Below, in pieces: positions 27,308 to 35,433 of a stretch of DNA of 64,000 nucleotides (position 1 is the stretch's first letter; each line of letters opens with the position of its first letter). The notes beneath the pieces were generated by a model. It saw only the letters and a list, made by a program, of their open reading frames with translations. It made no database searches and was not told the DNA's origin. The position numbers and the translations under genes are program-made. Location: assembly GCA_037200985.1 (NCBI GenBank), contig JBBCGJ010000001.1:1154756-1218755 (forward strand). The letters run 5' to 3'. Origin of the DNA: Rhizomicrobium sp. (lineage in GTDB: Bacteria; Pseudomonadota; Alphaproteobacteria; Micropepsales; Micropepsaceae).

Positions 27308-28840
27308 TCACACCGACGCCTCGACCTTGCGGCGCCGCGTTTCGCCCTTCGGCCTGCGGGCGGCGAGGTCTTCCAGCAGGTCGCGCTTCATCGCCGCCGC
27401 GGACGGCTCGTTCCACAGATTGCGCCATTGCCGGGGATCGTTCTTCAGATCGTAGAGTTCGCCTTCGGTACCTTCGTAAATCGAGGTCTTGCCATAGGCC
27501 GTGATCGTCCAGCCGTCGCGATGGAGCGTGCGCAGCGACACCGAGACGCCTTCGAACTCGCTGTCCCATTCGGTGAAGACGGCTTCGCGCCTGCCGGCAG
27601 CCGACGCATCGCGGGGCAGGGCGGCGCCTTCCATCCAGTCCGGCTTCTCGACGCCGGCGATCTCGCAGAAGGTGGGCGCAAAATCGACCTGGCCCACCGG
27701 CGCCGTAAAGCTTGCGGGCGCTATCTTCGCGTTCGGCGCCGGCCGCCAAATCAAAGGCAGGCGCATCAGGCTGTCGACATGATGCGGCCCTTTGAACAGA
27801 AGGCCGAAATCGCCCTGGAACTCGCCGTGGTCGGTGGAGAAGATCACATCGGTATCGCCGTCCCAGCCGCGCGCCGCGATGCGGCCCATGACGCGGCCGA
27901 CCGCCTCGTCGATCAGCTCGTTCTTGATATGCGTCATCGCGTCGATCTCGCGGAGCTGGTCGGTTGTCAGGCTCGACGGCACCCAGGCCGGCGGCGCCTC
28001 GAAGCAGGTCATGCGTTTGCCGGTCCACCAATCGCGCCAGTGATGCGGCTTGTCGGACAGGATCGCGTCGATTTTCTCTTGGCTGCCGGGATAGCCTTCC
28101 GGGATCGGAAGGTCGCGCCAGTCGTGCCGGCCAAGCTCGTTCTGCGGCGGATCCCACGGGTGATGCGGATCGGGAAAACTCATCCACACGAACCAGTCCT
28201 CGTTCGCATCCAATGAGTCGAGATAGGCGATGGTGCGGTCGGCGACCCAGTCGGTGTGATAGAGCCCGCGCGGCGTCGGATTGTGCTTGACCTGCACACC
28301 GCCGGTGTCGCCTTCGCCGTAGGAATTCTGGTGCAGGTCCATGCCGAGCACCGGATAGAAATTGTCCAGCACTTCGGAATGCGTCTTCATCAGCCACTGC
28401 GCGTAGTGCAGCGGCCCGCGCGCCCCATGCGCCGCCAGCTCCATGTGATCGAAGCCGCGATGCGGGCCGAACGTGCCCTCGCGGCCCATGCGGTTCTCGG
28501 CAAATTTGCCCATCAGATCGAGGAAGGGCTCGAAATGCGCCTTGCCGATCAGCGCGGTGCGGTAGTTCTTCTTCTCCTTCAGCAGCCGCGCGACGGAGGG
28601 CGCGTCCTCGGGCAACGGCACGCCGTTCATCCACACGCCATGCGTGGTGACGTATTGCCCGGTGATCATGGTGGCGCGCGCGGGCATGCAGACGACATTC
28701 TGCGCATGGCAGCGCGTGTAGTTGAGGCCGGCCTTCGCCAGCGCGTCGATATGCGGCGTGCGCGCGATCCTCTGGCCGTTCGCGCCAATGGCGTCGAAGC
28801 GCATCTGGTCGGTGGTGATGAAGAGGATTTTGCGGCCCAT
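27308..28840 (-). CDS. sulfatase (formylglycine-dependent)
   Basis: 510 residues of the alkaline phosphatase/sulfatase superfamily. The N-terminal metal site is ITTDQMRFDA; the maturation motif is VVCMPARATMITGQ (C-x-P-x-R), where Cys would become formylglycine. Later metal residues are in FSTDHGEFQG. No signal peptide is evident, so a cytoplasmic enzyme is likely. The ATG at 28840 is preferred; the open frame extends into the upstream nitroreductase gene. It lies 14 bases after that gene, in the same operon. Confidence 0.9.
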   Translation of the reverse strand: MGRKILFITTDQMRFDAIGANGQRIARTPHIDALAKAGLNYTRCHAQNVVCMPARATMITGQYVTTHGVWMNGVPLPEDAPSVARLLKEKKNYRTALIGKAHFEPFLDLMGKFAENRMGREGTFGPHRGFDHMELAAHGARGPLHYAQWLMKTHSEVLDNFYPVLGMDLHQNSYGEGDTGGVQVKHNPTPRGLYHTDWVADRTIAYLDSLDANEDWFVWMSFPDPHHPWDPPQNELGRHDWRDLPIPEGYPGSQEKIDAILSDKPHHWRDWWTGKRMTCFEAPPAWVPSSLTTDQLREIDAMTHIKNELIDEAVGRVMGRIAARGWDGDTDVIFSTDHGEFQGDFGLLFKGPHHVDSLMRLPLIWRPAPNAKIAPASFTAPVGQVDFAPTFCEIAGVEKPDWMEGAALPRDASAAGRREAVFTEWDSEFEGVSVSLRTLHRDGWTITAYGKTSIYEGTEGELYDLKNDPRQWRNLWNEPSAAAMKRDLLEDLAARRPKGETRRRKVEASV

Positions 28841-28854
28841 GTCGTGTCCGATTG

Positions 28855-29451
28855 TTAGAACCGCGTGACGATCTTCGTCATGTCGGGCCGCACGCGCTCC
28901 TCGAGCGGCTGCGCCGGCTGGCCGATATAGACATAGCCCGCGATGCGCTCGCCGGATTTGAGCCCGAGGCGGTCGCGCACGCCCAGATGGAAGGCGCACC
29001 ACTCGGTCAGCCAGTTGGCGACGAAGCCCATCGCATGTGCGGCGATCAGCAGATTCTGGCAGACGGCGCCGGCGGACAGCACCTGCTCCCATTCCGGAAT
29101 CGGGATCGCCTCGCGGGTGCGGCTGACCACGGCCACGACGACCGGGGCACGCAGGAAGCGGTGGCGCTCCAGGTCGAGGCGCTCCGGCCCCGCCTGCGGC
29201 TCGGTCTCCAGGATGCTCTCGACGAGGAGTTCGCCCATGCGACGGCAGGCTTCGCCCTCGAACACGATGAAGCGCCAGGGGAACAGCTTGCCGTGGTCCG
29301 GCACCCGCGCGGCGGCGGTCAGGATCGTGTCGAGCTGGCCCGGCGAAGGCCCCGGTCCCGTCATGGTCTTGGCGGAGCCCGAGCGGCGCGACAGAAGCAG
29401 GTCGATGGCATCGGGAGCGGGTCGGTTGAGAGCGGGGGTTGCGGAGTCCAT
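28855..29451 (-). CDS. nitroreductase family protein (YdjA-like)
   Basis: 198-residue FMN-dependent reductase. Starts with LLLSRRSGSAKTM, the FMN-binding Arg-Arg-Ser region, then PDHGKLFPWRFIVFEG and a C-terminal GYVYIGQPAQP motif. Close to YdjA in size. Function on a physiological substrate is unknown. It is the first gene of an operon with the sulfatase. Confidence 0.88.
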   Translation of the reverse strand: MDSATPALNRPAPDAIDLLLSRRSGSAKTMTGPGPSPGQLDTILTAAARVPDHGKLFPWRFIVFEGEACRRMGELLVESILETEPQAGPERLDLERHRFLRAPVVVAVVSRTREAIPIPEWEQVLSAGAVCQNLLIAAHAMGFVANWLTEWCAFHLGVRDRLGLKSGERIAGYVYIGQPAQPLEERVRPDMTKIVTRF

Positions 29452-29608
29452 ATCGGGCCTATGCGGAGCGGGTGGGTTGGTTACGCGGCAGCGAAGCTTT
29501 ATTTAGCAGAAGGGGCGCGGGTCCTCGCGGGGCTTTTCACGCGTTCGACGCGTTGTTTTGTCATACACCTGGAACCGCTGCTATAAGGCGGGCAAATCGG
29601 GAGCGAAC

Positions 29609-30430
29609 ATGGCCGTCAAACGCGAGAAAATCGCCACCTGCGATCCGATCTGGCATGCCCTGCGGGAGCAGGCGGAGACCCTCTCCGAGCGGGAGCCGGC
29701 GCTGGCCAGCTTCGTGCACGGCGCCGTGCTCAAGCACGACCGGCTGGAGAACGCGGTCTCCTATCACCTGGCCAAGAAGATCGGCTCGGAAGACCTCTCG
29801 CCGATGATGATGCGCGAGATCTTCGAGGAGGCGATGACGGCCGACCCGGCGATCGGCGACGCGGTGCGCGCCGACCTCGCGGCGGTGTTCGACCGCGACC
29901 CGGCCTGCAAGGCGCATATCGAGGCCCTGCTGTTCTACAAGGGCTTCCAGGCGCTCGAATGCCACCGCATTGCTCACTGGCTGTGGCACCAGAACCGCCG
30001 CGCCATGGCCCGCTTCTTCCAGAGCCGCATCTCGGAATTGTTCGGGGTCGACATCCATCCCGCCGCGAAGATGGGCAAGGGCATCATGATCGATCACGCC
30101 ACCGGCGTGGTGATCGGCGAGACCGCGGTGGTGGAGGACGACGTCTCCATCATGCAGGGCGTGACGCTCGGCGGCACGGGCAAGGAGTCCGGCGATCGCC
30201 ATCCCAAGGTGCGCCGCGGCGTGCTGATTTCGCTCGGCGCCAAGATCCTCGGCAATATCGAGATCGGCGAGTATTCGCGCATCGGCGCCGGCAGCGTGGT
30301 CCTGAAGGCGGTGCCGCCGGGCTGCACCGCGGTCGGCGTGCCGGCCCGGCTCACCAACTGCGCCGCCGGCGGCCGCCCGTCGCACGAGATGAACCAGGTC
30401 ATCGAATACGACCAGGACAAGAGCGGCTGA
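29609..30430 (+). CDS. cysE: serine O-acetyltransferase
   Basis: Makes O-acetylserine, the cysteine precursor. 273 residues: an N-terminal helical domain with WHALREQAE, then the left-handed beta helix of hexapeptide repeats with DIHPAAKMGKGIMIDHATGVVIGE, IMQGVTLGGTGK and the catalytic His. ATG 29609 follows a GGGAG site; the upstream ATG in the frame is less likely. It is the last chromosomal gene before the transposon. Confidence 0.94.
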   Translation: MAVKREKIATCDPIWHALREQAETLSEREPALASFVHGAVLKHDRLENAVSYHLAKKIGSEDLSPMMMREIFEEAMTADPAIGDAVRADLAAVFDRDPACKAHIEALLFYKGFQALECHRIAHWLWHQNRRAMARFFQSRISELFGVDIHPAAKMGKGIMIDHATGVVIGETAVVEDDVSIMQGVTLGGTGKESGDRHPKVRRGVLISLGAKILGNIEIGEYSRIGAGSVVLKAVPPGCTAVGVPARLTNCAAGGRPSHEMNQVIEYDQDKSG

Positions 30431-30436
30431 GGTCGA

Positions 30437-30466
30437 TTCACGCGGAGCCGCGGAAAACGCGGAGTT
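30437..30466. repeat. outer inverted repeat, left copy
   Basis: TTCACGCGGAGCCGCGGA followed by AAACGCGGAGTT. The reverse complement recurs at 37906-37936 with about two differences, outside the transposon. It is chromosomal and predates the insertion. Confidence 0.65.
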
Positions 30467-30506
30467 CTGGCGTGGTTTGTTTTGAGTCGATCATCATAAG
30501 AAGGTC

Positions 30507-30584
30507 GTCATTGCCCGGCTTGTCCGGGCAACCCATTTTTCTCGCCGCCAAATTGGGTCGCCCGCATGAAGCGGGCGATGACGG
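30507..30584. repeat. GTCAT/ATGAC palindromic repeat near the transposon
   Basis: CGTCATTGCCCGGCTTGTCC at the left end and CGGGCGATGACG at the right, with inner hairpins CCCGG..CCGGG and GCCCGC..GCGGGC. It lies 30 bases before the transposon insertion site. Confidence 0.75.
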
Positions 30585-30606
30585 TTTTATTTTCAAGCAA
30601 GTGATC

Positions 30607-30614
30607 TGAACCTC
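30607..30614. repeat. left 8-bp target-site duplication
   Basis: TGAACCTC immediately before the left terminal repeat. The identical octamer is at 37904-37911 immediately after the right terminal repeat. Confidence 0.9.
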
Positions 30615-30639
30615 CGCCATTATGGCGCAAACACACCTT
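30615..30639. repeat. left terminal inverted repeat (25 bp)
   Basis: Starts CGCCATTATGGCG and continues CAAACACACCTT. The outer 13 bases are themselves a palindrome. It is an exact reverse complement of the right end. Confidence 0.93.
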
Positions 30640-30681
30640 ACGCTCCTAGGTTCCTGAAACGTTCGGCGCTATTTAGTTGGA

Positions 30682-31068
30682 ATGGCCGAACGTCACGTCA
30701 TCACCGCATTAACCGCAAAACGTAAGCAGATCGAACGGCTGGTCCGGCTACTTACGAAGAAATTGCAGGTAGCAAACGCTGAACTGGAAGCTATCGAAGC
30801 CGCATTTCGCATCTTCAAGGCCGACATCGCTCTATCTGCGCCGCCAACAAGCCGTCCGGCGTTTGGAATATCTAAAGGTGATTCTTTGCGGGCCGTATTT
30901 CGGGTTCTCCGCGCAGCACCTAAGCCTCTTAACACGTGGCATCTCACCGAACTCCTCATGCGGGAGCGCGGATTACCGCCAGACGACACAAAGCTCTACC
31001 GCACCATGGAACAGCGTTTGCGCGCATCACTGAATTACTATCGGCGGACGAAAGGTGTTCTCAAATAG
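30682..31068 (+). CDS. coiled-coil plus winged-helix-like accessory protein
   Basis: 128 residues: an N-terminal helical, coiled-coil-like region with a repeating heptad look (KRKQIERLVRLLTKKL, ELEAIEAAFRIF), then a compact C-terminal domain SLRAVFRVLRAAPKPLNTWH with a predicted winged helix. The same architecture is seen at 36583-37239, with alignable blocks KG..R.V...LR.A..PL and ELEAIEAA/LSAIETV. I recall this as a common uncharacterised alphaproteobacterial family. First gene inside the transposon. Confidence 0.7.
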   Translation: MAERHVITALTAKRKQIERLVRLLTKKLQVANAELEAIEAAFRIFKADIALSAPPTSRPAFGISKGDSLRAVFRVLRAAPKPLNTWHLTELLMRERGLPPDDTKLYRTMEQRLRASLNYYRRTKGVLK

Positions 31069-31153
31069 TCGCGAGGGCCTGACGGACTGGTAGTATGGGA
31101 AATAGCGCCACGCTAGAACGAGAATGGTTGCGGGACAATGTCGGTACGCGGAA

Positions 31154-31621
31154 CTAAGGCTTGATCCGAAGGTACATTTCGAAAACGTCCCATGCGATGA
31201 AGAAGATCGCCCCGATGATGAGGAAATAGAATTGCAAACGAGCGTAAGTGCTTGTCCGTTTCGAGTTTGATTCGATTGCATCGCGAATGCCGCCGCCAGC
31301 GGCTTCCATCATCTGCGGATGACTCCCGACTTTGGGATGTCGTCCACTTTCAACCTTGAGAAGCTCGAAATTCGCAAACAGGGTTGAATCAACGTACCGC
31401 AGATTCATACACCCAGAAAAGAAGCTAAAGCCCCAACACAACACGGCAGTCCCGAGCGGAATCTGAGAAAGAGACAGAACCATGTCCTGACTTCTTGTCA
31501 CTGCGAAAGCGATGGCGGCACCGGCAGCCGCGAGCATAAAATAGGTGTAGCGTTCTTGGGAGGCGCGTTGGGTTCGATACAGTTCAATTTCCATGTCGCT
31601 GGACATGTGCGCCGCTTTCAT
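31154..31621 (-). CDS. small membrane protein, three hydrophobic segments
   Basis: 155 residues with hydrophobic helices at about 26-40 (YFMLAAAGAAIAFAV), 54-69 (IPLGTAVLCWGFSFF) and 131-146 (FYFLIIGAIFFIAW), with a ~60-residue soluble stretch before the last. The start may be the ATG at 31621 or 31606; neither has a strong ribosome site. No family was recognised; the layout of two close helices plus a soluble part is seen in several effector families, but I do not claim membership. Confidence 0.6.
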   Translation of the reverse strand: MKAAHMSSDMEIELYRTQRASQERYTYFMLAAAGAAIAFAVTRSQDMVLSLSQIPLGTAVLCWGFSFFSGCMNLRYVDSTLFANFELLKVESGRHPKVGSHPQMMEAAGGGIRDAIESNSKRTSTYARLQFYFLIIGAIFFIAWDVFEMYLRIKP

Positions 31622-31728
31622 ATTTGGGCTGTAGATGATGTTGGGCGGACGCTATTTCGGTTTGCGTCCACTCGAAAGCGGGTTCGGCAATTTATCCACG
31701 GCTCATGCGCTTTGAACCGACGTTCCGT

Positions 31729-31932
31729 CTATTGAAGCAGGTCCAACGGCTTCACGCCCAGCACCTTCGCGAACTTCTCAACGACTTCCAGAGTCGGATT
31801 GCGCAGGCCGCGCTCGATCTGCCCGACATAGGTGACGGCAAGATCAACCTCGTCTGCCAACACCTCCTGACTTAACCCGCGCTCTTTGCGGATTCGCCGG
31901 ACATTGATCCCAAGGACTCGCGCCAGTCGCAT
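31729..31932 (-). CDS. XRE-family helix-turn-helix regulator
   Basis: 67 residues, almost entirely a Cro/CI-type HTH: RRIRKERGLSQEVLADEVDL, then YVGQIERGLRNPTLEVVEKFAKVLG. It is likely a local repressor. It is divergent from the membrane protein at 32008 with a 75-base gap that would hold both promoters. Confidence 0.85.
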   Translation of the reverse strand: MRLARVLGINVRRIRKERGLSQEVLADEVDLAVTYVGQIERGLRNPTLEVVEKFAKVLGVKPLDLLQ

Positions 31933-32007
31933 AGGCGAAGGCGGAACGATTTGTTAAGGCCACACCAGTCACTATAGTGATGACTTTTGGTTGTAAGCGA
32001 GCCGGAC

Positions 32008-32496
32008 ATGATCCGCTGGTCGTTCGTCTGGAAAGGGGCCCTCATTGGCGCGGCGCTCTATGTGCCGTTGATCATATTCGTCAGGCTGAACTCTCAGCCA
32101 TCGCCGCAGTCTTCTTCCGAGCGTCACAGCTTCGGCATCGATCCCCGGAATACCGAACTGCACTCAGACAATATCAGACGGATGCCGGGCGACATATTGG
32201 GGTCTCGGCTGTACCTCTCAATTTACAGCGCAAACAGCATTGTCGGGCTGAAAATTCGGGATGGCGTGGTCGCTTGCGGCGTTGGCGAGGATATAGAGGT
32301 TCAGTTCGATGATGGCCCTGTGGAGGTCTACACCTGCCATCAGGAGCGAGAGGCGGAAGTAACGTTGTCGGATGGACCAGCGATCCTCGACAACGCCGAG
32401 CAGTTCATTGCGGGGATAAGAAAGGCGTCATCCGTGACGATCAGCCCGTTGCTCATGGGCAAAGGTCGCGCCGACTTTCATTTTACGGCGCGCTAG
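32008..32496 (+). CDS. hypothetical protein with N-terminal membrane anchor
   Basis: 162 residues. The N-terminal helix (about residues 5-25, FVWKGALIGAALYVPLIIFV) anchors it, leaving a periplasmic domain with a conserved-looking region VEVYTCHQER and a C-terminal SVTISPLLMGKGRADFHF. ATG at 32008 is chosen; a TTG at 31987 is also open. The stop overlaps the 3' end of the next minus-strand gene by 14 bases. Function unknown. Confidence 0.6.
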   Translation: MIRWSFVWKGALIGAALYVPLIIFVRLNSQPSPQSSSERHSFGIDPRNTELHSDNIRRMPGDILGSRLYLSIYSANSIVGLKIRDGVVACGVGEDIEVQFDDGPVEVYTCHQEREAEVTLSDGPAILDNAEQFIAGIRKASSVTISPLLMGKGRADFHFTAR

Positions 32497-32893
32497 AGGG
32501 CGAACACCATGCTTCCGGATTACGGCGGCGAATTGTGTGAAATGAATCTTCGTTCCCGCTGTGTGGCAGAAACTTGAAGCTCCGCCGTTCACTCTCGATG
32601 CCTAGTGGCGTTATGTCGAAAATTGTGCCGTCCGGACGCCGCACGATGGAATGAGCCACGATCTTCCACATCCAGAATTGGTCATGTTCCTGTAACAGCC
32701 AGCCCCGAACTGAATCGCAATCCGGATTGTCCGAGACATATTTATCGGCATTGTCGTGGCAGTGTGCGACCTCCGGCTTCGATCCGTCATGGAATATTAC
32801 ATTCGGATCAAACGAAACGGAGACCGCTTGCAGGCGAGATTTGAGGAGGTCCTGAAAGAACTCCTCGTCTGAAGGAAGCACACCACAACGCAT
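32483..32893 (-). CDS. hypothetical protein with a CHDN/AHS/D motif set
   Basis: 136 residues. The pattern CHDNADKYV, then VRGWL, then WKIVAHSIVRRPDGTIFDITP recalls a family of small accessory proteins with conserved Cys/His-Asn, His and Asp positions, which could be an active site. I cannot name the family. Last gene of the minus-strand cargo operon; it overlaps tail to tail with the gene at 32008. Confidence 0.6.
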   Translation of the reverse strand: MRCGVLPSDEEFFQDLLKSRLQAVSVSFDPNVIFHDGSKPEVAHCHDNADKYVSDNPDCDSVRGWLLQEHDQFWMWKIVAHSIVRRPDGTIFDITPLGIESERRSFKFLPHSGNEDSFHTIRRRNPEAWCSPSSAP

Positions 32894-32917
32894 CTCAAGC
32901 GTCCCAATTTGATCAGG

Positions 32918-33250
32918 CTAAACGAAGCGGATGAAGAACAAATACGCTCCGGCCAGCAAGCTCACGCTCGCCAAGATCGACAGTATCCCGTCCCAGCGCG
33001 TTCTAATCGCGCTCGCAACAGCAGCTAGAATGAGACCCGACACAAACCAAATCGCCAAGCCAGTGAGCCAGCCTTCGGCCGCTACCGATGCGTAAATAGC
33101 AGCAAAACCGGCGAGGATACCGCCTAAGATCAGAGGCACGCTCAAAATCTGCGACACTTGGGATATGTTCTCATAGCCCGCTCGACGGACCATCGTGCCT
33201 GTGACGGCGGCGAAGTTCAGAAGTAACGCGGGCAATATTATATCGATCAT
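32918..33250 (-). CDS. small four-helix membrane protein
   Basis: 110 residues with about four hydrophobic helices (LPALLLNFAAVTG, VPLILGGILAGFAAIY, LTGLAIWFVSGLILAAV, ILASVSLLAGAYLFF). The ATG at 33250 is preferred over 33271, as GGGACGG sits just upstream. Unknown function; part of the minus-strand operon. Confidence 0.6.
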   Translation of the reverse strand: MIDIILPALLLNFAAVTGTMVRRAGYENISQVSQILSVPLILGGILAGFAAIYASVAAEGWLTGLAIWFVSGLILAAVASAIRTRWDGILSILASVSLLAGAYLFFIRFV

Positions 33251-33518
33251 TTCCGTCCCGCCCATTCGCATAACGTCCCGAGCCTATCAGAAATGCCAGC
33301 CACCAGAGGCATGTGCGTTGATTCATCTAAGGTCATTGCGTGTACGCTAGTGCGCCAAATTCTTGACTTTTCCGATAGGTGTGATAGTGATTTTCATGCG
33401 ATGAATCGCGCGGCGCGCATCTCGCATCTCAAACACCAATACGGAGATTCAGTTGGCTGACGCAGTCGATGCGCCAATGACGCATCTATCCGGCATACGA
33501 GAGATCGGTGCCGAATCG

Positions 33519-34292
33519 TCACAGGACGCTCGAAATGCTCCTAATGAACTCAACGACAAGCTCGCGCGCTTCCGCGAGCGTTTGCGTAGCCGTCTTACCT
33601 GCGCGAACCTTGATCCCCCGAAACACTACGTTGAGCGGGATGGCTTTGAAGTCATCATTCAGTTCGAGATTGTGGGGAGCAACGAGCAATACGAGGCACT
33701 GATTAGTCGGGTGCCAGTGCATGCTACCGATGCGAACTCCGCGCCGTGCCTTGAGCCGGGCCACAAGGTGTTCGCTGGGAACGGGCGCTACTTCGAGAAT
33801 CTGCTTCATGTGCCCTCCGGCAACGCTTCTGAGAATCCAGAATGGCTCGCCATCCCTTCCGCCGTGCGGATCAAGCGAGCGGATAAGTTCACCAACGTCC
33901 TCGGGAAATCTCGCTATTTCTCGTTGGAAACGAGCCGGTTCCTGTGGTCCCTTACCAAAAGACGCGGGGAACGCAGCACGCCCCTCACCGGGAAGTGCGA
34001 TGCGCTGCACGATGTCATCGAGAACGCCCCACAGTCCGACCATGATGGACTTGGCGTCGGCACTGAGGGTGCGGAGAGCAGCGTCAGTTTCTTCGTAAGC
34101 CCGGATTGGATTTCTGCGGACCACGAGATTTACCTGCTGATGGGCCGCATGAGGTTGTTTCTCGGCTTCCATCGAGAACGGTTTGAGTTTGAGGAAGGCA
34201 TTGACCGCCTTATCGAAGTTCGCGATGTCCATTTCGGCCCGCTCGGCTTTCCCGAGCGCGTCCAATAGGCAATCTTCGAGATCGATGTCCAT
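33519..34292 (-). CDS. uncharacterised accessory protein, related in layout to the next gene
   Basis: 257 residues. The N-terminal half (FDKAVNAFLKLKPFSM, then LWGVLDDIVQRIALP) resembles an accessory family with a HNLRSALDHL-like helix, in which here ..GLWGVLDDIV takes that place. PFWILRSVAGGH follows. The opposite strand also carries an open frame, but this strand fits better in context and in composition of the protein. 82 bases downstream of a probable paralogue at 34374. Confidence 0.6.
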   Translation of the reverse strand: MDIDLEDCLLDALGKAERAEMDIANFDKAVNAFLKLKPFSMEAEKQPHAAHQQVNLVVRRNPIRAYEETDAALRTLSADAKSIMVGLWGVLDDIVQRIALPGEGRAAFPASFGKGPQEPARFQREIARFPEDVGELIRSLDPHGGRDGEPFWILRSVAGGHMKQILEVAPVPSEHLVARLKARRGVRIGSMHWHPTNQCLVLLVAPHNLELNDDFKAIPLNVVFRGIKVRAGKTATQTLAEARELVVEFIRSISSVL

Positions 34293-34373
34293 GTCGGCGC
34301 TCTCGCAGGATTCGGCTTGGCCCCATGCGCCGAAGCTGCTTCGTAAAATGCCCTGATGCCGACTAATGTTCTC

Positions 34374-35090
34374 TTAAGGCGACCCCAAGAGCTTCTCAGC
34401 ATTCTCGACGACATCCCGCAAATGTGCCGACGTTGACGAGAAAATCGTCGTCGGATCGCAATTCGCCTTCGTTGCGATGCCTTCGATCCTGAACTGAATC
34501 AGCGTCAGCACGGGTTGTGCCGGATCGGCGTCAACCGCCTGAAATGTGAATTCATCGTTCTTGGTGAAATGGTCGCCGGGAATCTCGACGACGCTTTGGC
34601 TCTTGTCGGGTTTGAAGTAGGCAACCCCGCATGCGCTCGATGTCGTCGGCGACAAGCTCCAGTGCTTCGCACTATTGGAAAGCTGCTTCACGAGGATAAT
34701 GTGTGACAGCCACATCTTGTGCTTTTTTCTGGCGTCCGCGATGACGCCGCTGAATGCGGGACCGACGCGAACACCAATCGCCAGCATGCGTGTGGCAAAC
34801 TCACCGTCATCCTCGCAGAACGGGTAATAGAGGTTCGGCTTCTGCGCACCGCCATTCAGTTTCAAGCAAGCCGCCAGAGCTTGGTCATGCGCGTGGACAA
34901 GATTGTTTGCAACATCAGAGACAATGGGCTTTAGCCCGTTCAGTACTTCTCGGTCGATGCATAATCGGTAGTGAGGGCCTGAGTAATGAACCTTCCAAAC
35001 CGACTGCGTGGTTCGATTGTATTCAGCGACATGAGCCTGCGCCCTCGTCAGCAGCGCCTTTGCATCGACGAATGGATCAGGCTTTTGCAT
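34374..35090 (-). CDS. uncharacterised accessory protein
   Basis: 238 residues, predicted soluble. Contains VANNLVHAHDQALAACLKLNG, a helix reminiscent of the HNLRSALDH-type helix of the accessory family suggested for its neighbour, and later NSAKHWSLSPTTSS. The pair at 33519 and 34374 may be distant paralogues. It begins 18 bases after the DUF6471 gene, in the same operon. Function unknown. Confidence 0.6.
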   Translation of the reverse strand: MQKPDPFVDAKALLTRAQAHVAEYNRTTQSVWKVHYSGPHYRLCIDREVLNGLKPIVSDVANNLVHAHDQALAACLKLNGGAQKPNLYYPFCEDDGEFATRMLAIGVRVGPAFSGVIADARKKHKMWLSHIILVKQLSNSAKHWSLSPTTSSACGVAYFKPDKSQSVVEIPGDHFTKNDEFTFQAVDADPAQPVLTLIQFRIEGIATKANCDPTTIFSSTSAHLRDVVENAEKLLGSP

Positions 35091-35108
35091 CAGGATTTGT
35101 GCCGCCTG

Positions 35109-35366
35109 CTAGGCCAGGTCACGCAGATCAAGTGAAGCACAGCCCATCACCTTCAAACACATCAACAGGAACGCCGCCGAGAACTCACCCCGCGCTACCT
35201 TGTTCCGGAGGTTGCGCTCATTCTCATGGACGCCCGCTTTATCTAGTAACTCCGCAAGCTCCCCATAGCTGAGATCGCGCTTCGCCATCTCGACGCGGAT
35301 GATCCGGCGCGCCCAATCGTGAGCCTCGCTCGCCACCTCTTTATCGATCTCGATTTGCTTTGGCAT
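35109..35366 (-). CDS. DUF6471 HTH-like regulator
   Basis: 85 residues matching DUF6471: WARRIIRVEMAKRDLSYGEL, LLDKAGVHENERNLRNKVARGEF, then SAAFLLMCLKVMG. The arrangement is helix-turn-helix-like. It heads the minus-strand operon and faces the transposase gene across a 67-base gap with a palindrome, so it may regulate both itself and transposition. Confidence 0.75.
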   Translation of the reverse strand: MPKQIEIDKEVASEAHDWARRIIRVEMAKRDLSYGELAELLDKAGVHENERNLRNKVARGEFSAAFLLMCLKVMGCASLDLRDLA

Positions 35367-35382
35367 CGTTAACCTTAAGCCT

Positions 35383-35409
35383 ATCTATGGTGCATAATTC
35401 ATCATAGAT
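35383..35409. promoter_or_regulatory. operator candidate between DUF6471 and transposase
   Basis: ATCTATGGTG (35383-35392) and CATCATAGAT (35400-35409) form a 10-base inverted repeat with one mismatch and a 7-base spacer. A related half, CATCATCTACGATG, appears again near 35449. The site is in the divergent promoter gap. Confidence 0.55.
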
Positions 35410-35433
35410 GCTGCTTTTGTTTGATATACGTTC

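Noticed and set aside
33453-34268. Plus-strand frame of 271 residues opposite the gene at 33519
   Set aside because: The minus-strand frame fits the operon, spacing and a known-looking protein pattern; the plus-strand product has no recognisable features.
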